From Promethearchaeota archaeon (lineage in GTDB: Archaea; Asgardarchaeota; Lokiarchaeia; Sigynarchaeales; SOKP01): a stretch of DNA of 48,192 nt. The position numbers and the translations under genes were made by a program. A model generated the notes under the pieces. The model did not search any database. It was not told where the DNA came from and saw only the letters and a program-made list of their open reading frames with translations. This document shows, piece by piece, positions 8,854 to 16,699 of this stretch (positions are counted from its first letter, which is position 1; each line of letters starts with the position of its first letter). The stretch lies in assembly GCA_004524515.1 (NCBI GenBank), contig SDNV01000005.1, forward strand, positions 1 through 48,192, in the 5' to 3' direction.

Positions 8854-9861
8854 CTAATAGGATCTTATGTAGATGTGATTTTTCTCATCTATCAATTTTA
8901 AAACGGGATGTTTGTTAAATAGTGTTTCTGTTTTACCTAATACTAGTAATCCTCCCACATTCAGCTTATTCTCTATGATTTTAAGAAACATATTACGATT
9001 TATACGATTAAAATAAATTAAAAGATAGCGGCAAAAAATTACATCATATTTCCATGGTTTTGCATGTCCTTTAGTTAAATCTTCGGTAAAAAATTCGACT
9101 TTATTCTTTATATTCTCGCTAATAGCATATCTAAATCCGAAATGAGTTTCTTTCATTTTGAAATATTTAGTTTTAAAATATTCTGGCATCTCTTTCATCG
9201 CCATTTCTTCATATATCCCTGCTTTTGCCTTATTAATTGCATCATTATCAATATCTGTGGCCACAATTCTATATTTAGGAAAATTTGGAATAAACTGCTC
9301 AAGCGTATCTAGAATCATTGCCAAACTATAAGGTTCTTCTCCAGAAGCACAAGGTGCACTCCATATATCAATAACTTTTTTAGAATTATTGGAAGATCTT
9401 ATTTTTTGAAAAATCGAAAGCGGATTTAAAATTGCTAGAACATTAGAAGAAAATGGATCAATTTCTTCGTTTTTCTCCTTTCTTTTTGCCTGGTTTTTAA
9501 TATAGTTCTCCTTGGTATGAAATTTTCTCAACTTTGACGGACTAGGTTTGATTAGGGGGGTGAAATTGGTTATTTTTTGATCTAAGCTCGCCAGAAATAT
9601 ATCCTGAAAGGTCTTGAAAACTTCCCAATCTCTAAAAAAATGGGTATAATTAATATTAAAACCATGAATGAATTTAGCTATCTCCTCTTGATGGGAAAAC
9701 AAATAATTATAGTATGATTCCAGAGTATTACAAGAGACTCGAATCATTCTAGATTTGATTCTCTTTTCAATAAAATTCCGTCGATAATATTGAAAATTTA
9801 TTCCCGTTCGATTTTTTAATAAGCGAATTAAAATTGGATAGATTTTATCATCAATATTAAT
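8854..9861 (-). CDS. cheR: CheR-type SAM-dependent protein-glutamate methyltransferase, start unclear
   Basis: The C-terminal catalytic domain has the CheR SAM motif WSAPCASGEEPYSLAM, then VATDID, then FCRYLLIYF and GGLLVLGKTETL. The N-terminal signature THFFRD is also present. About 65 charged residues separate THFFRD from the SAM motif, more than in textbook CheR. The first ATG is at 9747, but the same frame upstream encodes IRLLKNRTGINFQYYRRNF, an excellent CheR N-terminal helical domain (L-x-x-x-T-G-I-x-F-x-x-Y). It is open back to a TAA at 9909-9907 and contains no ATG, GTG or TTG. The end given (9861) is an ATT and is a guess. CheR methylates chemoreceptors; no other che gene is in the window. 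Confidence 0.8.
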   Translation of the reverse strand: MNIDDKIYPILIRLLKNRTGINFQYYRRNFIEKRIKSRMIRVSCNTLESYYNYLFSHQEEIAKFIHGFNINYTHFFRDWEVFKTFQDIFLASLDQKITNFTPLIKPSPSKLRKFHTKENYIKNQAKRKEKNEEIDPFSSNVLAILNPLSIFQKIRSSNNSKKVIDIWSAPCASGEEPYSLAMILDTLEQFIPNFPKYRIVATDIDNDAINKAKAGIYEEMAMKEMPEYFKTKYFKMKETHFGFRYAISENIKNKVEFFTEDLTKGHAKPWKYDVIFCRYLLIYFNRINRNMFLKIIENKLNVGGLLVLGKTETLFNKHPVLKLIDEKNHIYIRSY

Positions 9862-9997
9862 GTGTTCTATAAATCCCCACTTCCAATTGTTCCCAGATAA
9901 TAAATCTTAAAGAAGTTTGCAAAAAAATTTATCTTTATTTTATAGTATCTATGAAAAATTTAAATATATCTAAAAGGATAAATCTTTAAAGACAAAT

Positions 9998-10843
9998 TCA
10001 GAACTTATGGAAAACTTGCTTAATAGAATTCCCTAATATTTCAATTTTTTCCAGATCAGCAATTCCTAAATGTTTTTGTTGACAATATTTAAGATATTTA
10101 ACCTTTTCTAAGCCATATCCTATTATTTCACTTCCTACTCTGTCAACTGCCACAGGATCCTCTCCGGCAATAATTAAATCCATCTTAACAGGACTCCCTC
10201 CTAGTTCAGAGCCTCTTGAGCCAATAATGCCATCAATAAGTTGGAATTTCATCTTAGATCTAAAAATTGAGATTAAATCCGCAATTTTCTTATGGATAGA
10301 GGAATGCATCACGCCTTTAGGGAGGATCGTGCCCATGAGATTTTTCATAGTAAGGGTTGTTTTAGCCATATTATGAGTCTTCAAGGATGGAACTGAAATT
10401 ATACAGCTCGCATCCATCGCGGTTTTTGCTATGTTGACAGATTTTAAAACTAATGGGTGGGGGACTTTCACATCATTCACAATCTCATCATCATTTAAAT
10501 TTAATATTTTGATACCATACTGCTCTAATTTGAACACTTCATTAATTTCCATCGTTGTATCAGTAGAATAGCTTCCCCCATCTGCCACAACTAATTTTTT
10601 AGGGGAAATTCCAGCTTCTTCTATTAAATATATCACAATACCTTCTAAAGTATCAGTAGAGGTTACGTTTCCAGTTTTGGAATGGTCAGAGGTAACCCAG
10701 TTTGGATTAATTAAAATTAAACTCTCCGAATTGGTAATATAATTCTTTAAAGGTACCATTTTAAGCGTTCTAAGAAGAAGATCCTGAGTGGTTTCTTTTG
10801 AATGCCGTTTTATTACATAAACCTTAGTTTTATCCATATTCAC
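9998..10843 (-). CDS. DUF362-domain protein
   Basis: 281 residues. The sequence follows the DUF362 family: an N-terminal LINPNWVTSD strand, GGSYSTDTT, the central ISVPSLKTHNMAKTTLTMKN block, and the end portion AGEDPVAVDRVGSEIIGYG. The family's biochemical role is not settled. Some members carry a ferredoxin domain at the C-terminus; this one does not. It is the last gene of a three-gene minus-strand run after a radical SAM protein and a 77-residue protein, with a 31-nt gap. Confidence 0.8.
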   Translation of the reverse strand: MNMDKTKVYVIKRHSKETTQDLLLRTLKMVPLKNYITNSESLILINPNWVTSDHSKTGNVTSTDTLEGIVIYLIEEAGISPKKLVVADGGSYSTDTTMEINEVFKLEQYGIKILNLNDDEIVNDVKVPHPLVLKSVNIAKTAMDASCIISVPSLKTHNMAKTTLTMKNLMGTILPKGVMHSSIHKKIADLISIFRSKMKFQLIDGIIGSRGSELGGSPVKMDLIIAGEDPVAVDRVGSEIIGYGLEKVKYLKYCQQKHLGIADLEKIEILGNSIKQVFHKF

Positions 10844-10874
10844 TCTTTTATTTTTTAATATCGATTTAAATTTA

Positions 10875-11108
10875 TTATAAAAATTGGTCTAATCCCGTTT
10901 TTCGTTTTAAATCTTCATTTTCCATGAAGTAAGGATTAATAAATTCAATGATTTTTTGATTAAAATTCTTTAATTTAAATAATTCTCCTCTTTTGTACAC
11001 ATCTAAAATAGACTCTTCTAAGTTATTTAAATTTAAACCTGCCCATATCATGGATTTGTTGGATTTTCCCGTTTTAAGGGCATCTACATATTCTTTATTT
11101 AATAACAA
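10875..11108 (-). CDS. Small soluble protein, unknown function
   Basis: 77 residues, predicted mostly helical, with no membrane segment or metal motif. The start lies only 12 nt after the stop of the radical SAM gene, and the stop is 31 nt before the DUF362 gene, so it very probably shares their transcript. I do not recognise a family. Confidence 0.6.
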   Translation of the reverse strand: MLLNKEYVDALKTGKSNKSMIWAGLNLNNLEESILDVYKRGELFKLKNFNQKIIEFINPYFMENEDLKRKTGLDQFL

Positions 11109-11120
11109 TTCCGAAATCTT

Positions 11121-12011
11121 TTAGTTCCATTTTCGATAATCTGATGGTATCCATCTTTTAATTCTAATATTTAGTTTATATTTCTCACAATATTCTAATA
11201 AAATTGGATGAATTTTTCTAGCATAATCAGCAGGGGGATAAATTTGGCCCTTAAAGAGATCTAACAATTTTTTTACTACATAACCATAACTACTTTCATT
11301 CAATTTTTTTAGAAAAAAATCTGCCTGTAAATCCCTTAGTGTCAAACCTGGAGAGAATAATAGAAAATCTGCTCCAGCATTTTTGGATTGTTTAATTACT
11401 TCCCTAATGTTTTCTTCATCATCTTCAAGAAAAGGAATAATTGGCATGAAATATGTCCCAACTTGTATGTTAGGTGCCTGGGTTTTAATTTTTTTTAACG
11501 CTTTTAATCGTTCAGTGGGAGGTGAAGAATATGGTTCTAAAAACTTTGCTAAATCTTCATTTATTGTCGTTATTGAAAACCCAATTGCGCACCATGTATC
11601 TTCGGAAATTTTTTTAAAGAGATCAAGATCCTTAGTTATTAAATTAGATTTAGTAGCAATATTTACAGGAAATCTATACTTTGCTAATATTTGTAATATT
11701 TTACGAGTATTTCCAATAATCTTCTCAATTGGTTGATATGCATCATTTACCCCTCCAGCAGCCACCACATCTGGAAGTAATTTTCTCGCATGTCTAATTT
11801 TTTGTTCAAGTTTCTTACTTAAATCTTTTTTAATAATGACCTCATTTTCAAAATCGTTTAAATAATATCTTTGACTTCTTGCATCACAATAAATACAAGC
11901 ATGTTCACATCCAGAATAAGGGTTTATAGTATAGCGTGCCCAAAACCAAGAATCGGGATATTTTAATTTGTTTAAAGCCGATTTAAATTCCTTTTCTCTA
12001 TATTTAACCAT
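11121..12011 (-). CDS. Radical SAM protein of the SplB-like family
   Basis: 296 residues. The radical SAM cluster motif CEHACIYC (C-x3-C-x2-C) lies in PYSGCEHACIYCDARS near residue 33. This exact context is typical of the SPL/Rv2578c-like group related to spore photoproduct lyase. Downstream are AAGGVNDAYQPIEK, a strand NIATKSNLI and GFSITTINEDLAKFLEP, which fit the partial TIM barrel. True SplB repairs spore photoproduct; many relatives without spores have unknown substrates, so repair activity should not be assumed. It heads a run with two small genes. Confidence 0.85.
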   Translation of the reverse strand: MVKYREKEFKSALNKLKYPDSWFWARYTINPYSGCEHACIYCDARSQRYYLNDFENEVIIKKDLSKKLEQKIRHARKLLPDVVAAGGVNDAYQPIEKIIGNTRKILQILAKYRFPVNIATKSNLITKDLDLFKKISEDTWCAIGFSITTINEDLAKFLEPYSSPPTERLKALKKIKTQAPNIQVGTYFMPIIPFLEDDEENIREVIKQSKNAGADFLLFSPGLTLRDLQADFFLKKLNESSYGYVVKKLLDLFKGQIYPPADYARKIHPILLEYCEKYKLNIRIKRWIPSDYRKWN

Positions 12012-12156
12012 TGGTTAATGATAAATGTCTTGATTATGATAAAAAATTTTCAGTTTATGATTTAAAATGAATCGGAGTAATTACAATTATGCTGTTTATT
12101 AAGGATTTGATGAAAATGTAAAAACTAATTAATCTTAAAACAAGATAGAAAAAAAG

Positions 12157-12206
12157 CCCGTATGATTAGCGCGAAAAATTATAGGATGAAAGCAAAATGA
12201 ACGGGC
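12157..12206. ncRNA. Structured element 1 with shared AGGATGAAAGCAAA core
   Basis: A terminal stem GCCCGT (12157-12162) / ACGGGC (12201-12206) is flanked by seven A residues on the left and, after one unpaired base, six T residues on the right. It therefore looks like an intrinsic terminator on either strand. Inside lies AGGATGAAAGCAAA (12183-12196), which recurs exactly in the second element 163 bp away. The stems of the two elements differ in sequence but both pair, which suggests a conserved RNA. Strand is undetermined; no known family recognised. Confidence 0.45.
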
Positions 12207-12333
12207 ATTTTTTCAATAAATTAAAAAAACTGTAACATTTAATTCTTTTTATTATAAAAAATAGTGATCCTTATCGTCACGGAATTATAAAACAAATAGT
12301 AAATTATTTTTATAAAAAATTAAAATAAAAAAA

Positions 12334-12396
12334 CGCTCTAAAATAAGGATGAAAGCAAATGGTTGAGAAGTATTAAATAATAAATTTTTTAGAGCG
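12334..12396. ncRNA. Structured element 2 with shared AGGATGAAAGCAAA core
   Basis: Stem CGCTCTAAAA (12334-12343) / TTTTAGAGCG (12387-12396) is flanked by A7 on the left and, after a single C, T6 on the right: the same frame as element 1 with a different stem sequence. The shared core AGGATGAAAGCAAA is at 12346-12359, close to the 5' stem here and close to the 3' stem in element 1. Identity and strand unknown. Confidence 0.45.
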
Positions 12397-12510
12397 CTTT
12401 TTTCTGAAAATAACATAAAAGAATTTATATTTATACTTTTTTGTTTAACAAAATTAATATATGCTTTAAAAATACAAAAAAAATTCTGAATTAAAAGTTT
12501 GATTAAGAGT

Positions 12511-12613
12511 GCGCCCGCCGGGATTTGAATTCCCGTAGAGTTCCGAATTGAATATCTCTATCCCGGGTTGCCGGCTTGGAAGGCCGATATGCTGACCACT
12601 ACACTACGAGCGC
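12511..12613 (-). tRNA. tRNA-Gly(TCC) with one intron in the T arm
   Basis: Acceptor GCGCTCG (12613-12607) pairs with CGGGCGC (12517-12511), and A73 is at 12510. The anticodon arm has stem TCGGC/GCCGG and loop CTTCCAA (anticodon TCC). The T stem CCGGG is separated from loop TTCAAAT by a 32-nt insert that starts ATAGAG and ends CGGGAA. Its bulge-helix-bulge fold is close to ideal: central helix CCCG/CGGG (4 bp), 3-nt bulges GGA and AAT, distal helix TAGAG/CTCTA. Cutting after the second base of each bulge restores CCGGG-TTCAAAT-CCCGG. Mature length is 71 nt plus A73. Confidence 0.92.
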
Positions 12614-12694
12614 AAGAAAAAGGAAAATGTTTTAAGTAATATTGTAAGATCTAAAAACGATCATATCTTTTAACTTTACTGCTTTTATCTGATT

Positions 12695-13369
12695 TTAAAT
12701 TATATTATGATAAATCTCATAGTAATTTATAACTTTATTGATAACAATCCAAGCTTCTAACGGATAATTTGAAATGGAAAGAACTTTATTAGATAAACTA
12801 AAAATTTCCTTTGAAAATGTACTTTTTTGAAACCCCCCCACAATGGCAATAATATTCTTTGAAATATCCTTAGGAAAAATTTCTAGATAATTTTTTATCA
12901 GGGTTCCCTTGCTTGAAAATAATAGTATTTCAGGCCCATCAAATGATTCGATTAACTGTTTCAAATTCCCAGGAAATTGAGAGATTAATGTAGTTGAATT
13001 GTATTTAATTTCTCCATCAATCAGAAGTTTTGCCATTAACCCCTTAAATCTATTAAAATTTTTGGCAATTCTTATTTCTGGGTTGAATTGAAATATTTTA
13101 CCTTTAATTGTATGGATATAAAGGACTAAATTTCCGCTTTTATTTAATGGTGAACCTAAAGCGTTTAATAAGCATAAATGGGTAATATCGGGTCGACCAC
13201 GTTTTATGAAATCTTTTAAATTTTTCATGGCGGAATGATGGAGAGCGTTATCTAAGAGTTGAGTGGAATAAATCTTACTAGAACCTTTTTTTTTAACAGC
13301 TGAATGATTTCGAATTTGTTTGGGAATAATTTCTATTCCACATTCTACTAAAATTAATATGAGAGGCAT
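12695..13369 (-). CDS. nep1: Nep1/Emg1 rRNA pseudouridine N1-methyltransferase
   Basis: 224 residues, the normal length for archaeal Nep1, a SPOUT-class enzyme that N1-methylates a pseudouridine in small-subunit rRNA and assists ribosome assembly. Signatures are GRPDITHLCLLNALGSPLN, the VLYIHTIKG strand, and RIAKNFNRFKGLMAKLL. The C-terminal knot region contains IIAIVGGFQKSTFSKEI. It follows rnp4 by 13 nt on the minus strand, in the flank of the ribosomal/translation cluster where it is often found in archaea. Confidence 0.93.
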   Translation of the reverse strand: MPLILILVECGIEIIPKQIRNHSAVKKKGSSKIYSTQLLDNALHHSAMKNLKDFIKRGRPDITHLCLLNALGSPLNKSGNLVLYIHTIKGKIFQFNPEIRIAKNFNRFKGLMAKLLIDGEIKYNSTTLISQFPGNLKQLIESFDGPEILLFSSKGTLIKNYLEIFPKDISKNIIAIVGGFQKSTFSKEIFSLSNKVLSISNYPLEAWIVINKVINYYEIYHNII

Positions 13370-13382
13370 ATTTTTTACATCT

Positions 13383-13706
13383 TCATAATTTCTGAGTCTT
13401 AATATAATATCTTGTAATTTTTTGGCACTCTAAACAAGTTAGTGAAACATGAGATCCTTTACCTTTACGAGATTGCATTCTAATTACACAATTAATTCCC
13501 GGATATAAAAATTGTTTGCACTTATGACAAATTCGTTTTTTCCATACTGGGGGAATCTGAATTTTAGCTCGTTGAGCATACCTCTTTGCTAAATAAACGT
13601 ATCTATTAGCTAATTCTTTATTTTCGGGAAAGATTTCATGAGCTTTCTGAAATAAAAAGGTCATACGGTTTTTAGCGATAGTTTTAATAATATTTTTGGA
13701 GCTCAT
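13383..13706 (-). CDS. rnp4: RNase P protein component 4 (Rpp21/Rpr2 family)
   Basis: 107 residues. Rnp4 is a zinc-binding protein subunit of archaeal RNase P, which matures tRNA 5' ends. An N-terminal helical half (RYVYLAKRYAQRAKIQIPP) precedes the zinc ribbon, whose cysteines are in RICHKCKQFL and SLTCLECQK (C-x2-C twice). The upstream yhbY-like gene ends 4 nt before this start, and nep1 follows 13 nt later, so the three are likely co-transcribed. Confidence 0.9.
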   Translation of the reverse strand: MSSKNIIKTIAKNRMTFLFQKAHEIFPENKELANRYVYLAKRYAQRAKIQIPPVWKKRICHKCKQFLYPGINCVIRMQSRKGKGSHVSLTCLECQKITRYYIKTQKL

Positions 13707-13710
13707 TTTA

Positions 13711-13983
13711 TCAAGCAGTTTTTTTGATAGGCTTTTTAGAAATAATAAATATTCTACCTCTTACATCTAATAAATAGGAGTTAGTCATATTTGCGACTTG
13801 AATTGCAATATCTCGTATATTATCTTTATGAGCAACGGACTTTAGCGCTTTTATTTTCAAAATTTTGTTCTTTTTTAGTAATGTAATTATATGATTTATA
13901 AACTCTGGTGTAATTCCATTCTTCCCTAGAGTGCAATGAGGCTTCGATAGCATTACTTTTTGAAATTCTTTTTGATAAACCAT
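13711..13983 (-). CDS. YhbY/CRM-domain RNA-binding protein
   Basis: 90 residues covering one CRM domain. The family hallmark is the LGKNGITPEFINHI segment (G-K-x-G-x-(T/S)-x-x-x-(I/V)), followed by KILKIKALK and a final strand with VRGRIFIISKK. Family members bind rRNA and associate with ribosome assembly. It is the first gene of the minus-strand trio, with a spacer of 111 bp to the divergent S19e gene. Confidence 0.85.
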   Translation of the reverse strand: MVYQKEFQKVMLSKPHCTLGKNGITPEFINHIITLLKKNKILKIKALKSVAHKDNIRDIAIQVANMTNSYLLDVRGRIFIISKKPIKKTA

Positions 13984-14094
13984 AGCTAAAATAGCAAAAT
14001 ACCAAAAATTTTTAATTTATCTATACTTTTAAAATTAAAAGTATTATAATATTTTATAGTTAAATAAAGGAACTATTGAATAAAAGATATTAGC

Positions 14095-14514
14095 ATGTCG
14101 ATATATGTTGTTGAACCGGAAACTTTAATTCGTACGGTTGCTGAAAAGTTGAAAGATTATCCTGAAATAAAACCTCCAGAGGGGAGTAAATTTTGGAAAA
14201 CTGCTTTTTTTAAAGAGTTAGCACCATACGATACAGAAAATTTTTGGTATATAAGATGTGCCTCTCTATTAAGAAAAGTAGATAAACATGGACCTATTGG
14301 AGTTAATAAACTTAGGAAATTTTATGGAGGAAGAAATAGAAGGGGGCCAGGTTTAAATCATAGTTCGAGAGGTAGTGGTAAAATTATCAGAGTTGCTCTC
14401 CAACAATTAGAAAATTCTAAATTACTCGAAATCACGGAAAAAAATGGAAGAAAAATTTCTTCTGATGGGAAAAGTCTCTTAGAGAGAACAGCATATTCGA
14501 TTTTAAGAAAATAA
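14095..14514 (+). CDS. rps19e: Small ribosomal subunit protein S19e
   Basis: 139 residues, typical length. Characteristic blocks are the start MSIYVVEPETLIRTVAEKLK, FWYIRCASLLRKVDKHGPIG, LRKFYGGRNRRGPG, and LQQLENSKLLEI followed by G-R-K-I-S. S19e is specific to archaea and eukaryotes and functions in the 30S head. It is the first gene of the rightward translation cluster, followed by PDCD5. Confidence 0.96.
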   Translation: MSIYVVEPETLIRTVAEKLKDYPEIKPPEGSKFWKTAFFKELAPYDTENFWYIRCASLLRKVDKHGPIGVNKLRKFYGGRNRRGPGLNHSSRGSGKIIRVALQQLENSKLLEITEKNGRKISSDGKSLLERTAYSILRK

Positions 14515-14549
14515 TAATTAAAAATTAAAAATCTCTGTTGTGTTTGATC

Positions 14550-14882
14550 TTGAGTGATGAAGAAGAATTAGAAGAGTTGAGAAGACGAAAATTTGCGCAG
14601 CTTCAACAGCAAGCCGCACAGCAACATATAGCAGAAGCTCAAGAAAGAGAATTTGAAGCTCAAAAATATCAAATAATGAGAAAGATTCTTTCACAAGAGG
14701 GTCGTCAGAGATTAGAAAATATCCGGATGGTTAAACCTCAATTTGCTGAACAAATTGAACTTCAATTAATTCAATTAGCTCAATCTGGACGCTTAAGAGG
14801 ACAATTATCGGATGATGCGTTTAAAAAATTGTTAGAACAGTTAACCGGGAAGAAAAAGAAGTTTAATATAAAGAATTTTTAA
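14550..14882 (+). CDS. PDCD5-family DNA-binding protein
   Basis: About 110 residues. I place the start at the TTG at 14550 (MSDEEELEELRRRKFAQLQ) because the family begins this way; the frame is open to a TTG at 14538. It has a helical core with the Gln/Ala-rich segment AQLQQQAAQQHIAEAQ, the LSQEGRQRLENIRMVKPQFA block conserved in archaeal and eukaryotic PDCD5, and a basic C-terminus (GKKKKFNIK). Archaeal members bind DNA weakly; the function is uncertain. It normally sits between S19e and L39e, as here. Confidence 0.92.
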   Translation: MSDEEELEELRRRKFAQLQQQAAQQHIAEAQEREFEAQKYQIMRKILSQEGRQRLENIRMVKPQFAEQIELQLIQLAQSGRLRGQLSDDAFKKLLEQLTGKKKKFNIKNF

Positions 14883-14909
14883 TCTATGAATACCTAAAGA
14901 GGATAAAAT

Positions 14910-15071
14910 ATGGCTAGAAATAAAGATTTACCCTCAAAATTGAGAAGGGCTAAGAAACTCAAACAAAGCAAATCTATTCCAAGTTGGATTATCTTAAGAA
15001 CTGGTGGAAAAGTGAGATCCAGTCCATATACGAGAAGAGAATGGAGAAACAGACGGTTAAAAAGAGATTAA
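14910..15071 (+). CDS. rpl39e: Large ribosomal subunit protein L39e
   Basis: 53 residues, very basic, beginning MARNKDLPSKLRRAKKLKQS and containing the family-defining SIPSWIILRT and YTRREWRNRRLKRD. L39e lines the exit tunnel of archaeal and eukaryotic ribosomes. The ATG follows AAAGAGG by 6 nt. It lies between PDCD5 and L31e, the standard archaeal order. Confidence 0.97.
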   Translation: MARNKDLPSKLRRAKKLKQSKSIPSWIILRTGGKVRSSPYTRREWRNRRLKRD

Positions 15072-15106
15072 ATCTCTTTTATAAATAAAGTTTAAGAGGA
15101 TATGAA

Positions 15107-15580
15107 ATGGCCAAGAAAAAGAGTAAGGAAATAAGTTTAGATGATTTGGAATCTGAATTAGAAGGAGCAGAGGAAGTAGAAGAAAAAAGTGAAGAACCAG
15201 AAGAAGAGATCGAAGAAATAGAAGAATTTAGTTTGGAGGACATATCAGAGGAAGAAGAAATTGGTGAAATCTTTGAGGAGGAAGTGGAAGAATTTGAAGA
15301 AGCGGAAGCAATTGAAGCACCTAAAGAAGAGATTATTGATGAAAGAATTTATACTATCCCATTAGCGAAAGCAAGAAATGGACCAAGAAATAAGTGGGCC
15401 AAAAAATCCATTAGATATCTTAAGGAATATATGGAGCGTCATTTTAAACCAGAATCCCTAGTCATTTCACAGGAGGTAAATGAAAAAATCTGGGAAAGAG
15501 GGATTCAGAAGCCTCCGAGAAAATTAAAGGTCAGGGCTACCAAAAATATTGATGGTTTGGTTGTAGTCTATTTAGCATAA
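15107..15580 (+). CDS. rpl31e: Large ribosomal subunit protein L31e with long acidic N-terminal extension
   Basis: 157 residues, about twice the usual archaeal size. The L31e domain occupies roughly 80-157 (ERIYTIPLAKARNGPRNKW, then IRYLKEYMERHF and RKLKVRATKN). The first 78 residues are almost entirely Glu/Asp with a short basic start (MAKKKSK), low complexity and probably disordered. L31e sits at the rim of the exit tunnel, so an acidic tail could affect docking of SRP or Sec factors, notably as FtsY and SecE are encoded downstream; that link is inference. GAGGA precedes the ATG. Confidence 0.95.
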   Translation: MAKKKSKEISLDDLESELEGAEEVEEKSEEPEEEIEEIEEFSLEDISEEEEIGEIFEEEVEEFEEAEAIEAPKEEIIDERIYTIPLAKARNGPRNKWAKKSIRYLKEYMERHFKPESLVISQEVNEKIWERGIQKPPRKLKVRATKNIDGLVVVYLA

Positions 15581-15653
15581 ATATTTAATTATTTCAATTT
15601 TTTTAATAGAAGAGTATCTTTCTTTAATAATATTCTTGGTGGAATCTTAATCG

Positions 15654-16325
15654 TTGACTATTTTGAAATCTCAAATTTTCGGGGGAAGTTTAATAGGAGT
15701 ATATTTAGCAGCGAATAATTCCTATGTCTTATATCCTCGTTTAATGCTTAAACCTTTAATTAAAAGGTTTAAATCTGCATTTGATGAGCCTTTATATCCG
15801 ATAACAATTAATAATTCAAACCTTATCGGAATTTATACTGCTTCTAATAAATATGGAATTATAGTTCCAAACCTTATGAGAGATGATGAAATCGATGTTT
15901 TACGCTCGTATTTAAATGGTTCAGCAGAAATAGGAGTTCTTAACTCTATAGATAATGCTTTTGGAAATCTTATAGTATGTAATGACAAAGGGGCCATAAT
16001 TAGCTCCCTTCTTAAAGAAAATCAAAAAGAAATTGAAGATATATTGAATGTGGAGGTGGAAGTGTATGAATTTGCGAATTCTTATTTGCCTGGATCAATA
16101 TCTTTAGCTAATAATCATGGATGTGTAGTACACCCTCTTACTAATGATAAAGAAATTGAACATATAAAATCTATTCTTAAAGTTGATGAAATAGATGTAA
16201 GTACTATTAATAGAGGGATACCCTATTTAAGTGCAGGAGCAATAGTTAATGATAACAATGGAATTTTTGGAGAAGCAAGCACAGGTCCTGAAATGATGCG
16301 GTTAACCTATGTTTTGAACCTTTAA
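15654..16325 (+). CDS. eif6: Translation initiation factor 6 (aIF6)
   Basis: 223 residues, the expected length. aIF6 is a pentein-fold anti-association factor that binds the large subunit and prevents premature 70S joining. Repeats of the pentein fold show as GVYLAANNSYVLYP, GIYTASNKYGIIVPNLM, LIVCNDKGAIIS, LANNHGCVVHPL and AIVNDNNGIFG. Start codon is TTG, followed by TILKSQIFGG. The preceding spacer from L31e is 73 bp. Confidence 0.95.
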   Translation: MTILKSQIFGGSLIGVYLAANNSYVLYPRLMLKPLIKRFKSAFDEPLYPITINNSNLIGIYTASNKYGIIVPNLMRDDEIDVLRSYLNGSAEIGVLNSIDNAFGNLIVCNDKGAIISSLLKENQKEIEDILNVEVEVYEFANSYLPGSISLANNHGCVVHPLTNDKEIEHIKSILKVDEIDVSTINRGIPYLSAGAIVNDNNGIFGEASTGPEMMRLTYVLNL

Positions 16326-16438
16326 TCTATAAATAATCTGTATCCTATTAGAACAAAATAGAAAATTTAATATTTTTTAGCATCCTTTATTTTTTAATAT
16401 TTAAAATATATTCTTAGAATTATAGGATTTGAAAAAAT

Positions 16439-16669
16439 TTGTCATCAGAAATTAAAATATTTCGTATCCAGGGAACTTACATAAAAAACCATAAGAAATA
16501 TCTATTTAGAAAAGAAATACGAGCTTTAAAAAAAGAAGAAGCATTAGAAAAAGCACTTACTCAGATCAGCAGCATAGGATTATTACGAAGACAAATAAAA
16601 ATTGAAAAAATTAAAGAAATTTCCCCTGAAGAATGTCAAGATTATCTTATAAGGGATTTATCTCAATAA
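16439..16669 (+). CDS. rplX: Large ribosomal subunit protein LX (L18a/L20e)
   Basis: 76 residues. The LX pattern is clear: an IKIFRIQGTYIK strand, FRKEIRALKKEEALEKAL, and IGLLRRQIKIEKIKEISPEE. Start codon is TTG. It is located between aIF6 and prefoldin alpha as in many archaea. Confidence 0.92.
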   Translation: MSSEIKIFRIQGTYIKNHKKYLFRKEIRALKKEEALEKALTQISSIGLLRRQIKIEKIKEISPEECQDYLIRDLSQ

Positions 16670-16699
16670 TAAATAAATGATTAAAGAAGAGGAATAAAA

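Noticed and set aside
12157..12206. C/D box guide RNA reading of element 1
   Set aside because: ATGATTA and ATGA flank the stem as C and D boxes would, but both deviate from consensus, the second guide region would be only about 6 nt, and element 2 does not fit at all.
12183..12359. CRISPR-like repeat: AGGATGAAAGCAAA occurs twice
   Set aside because: Only two copies, 163 bp apart, embedded at different places in separate hairpins; there are no regular spacers and no cas genes nearby.
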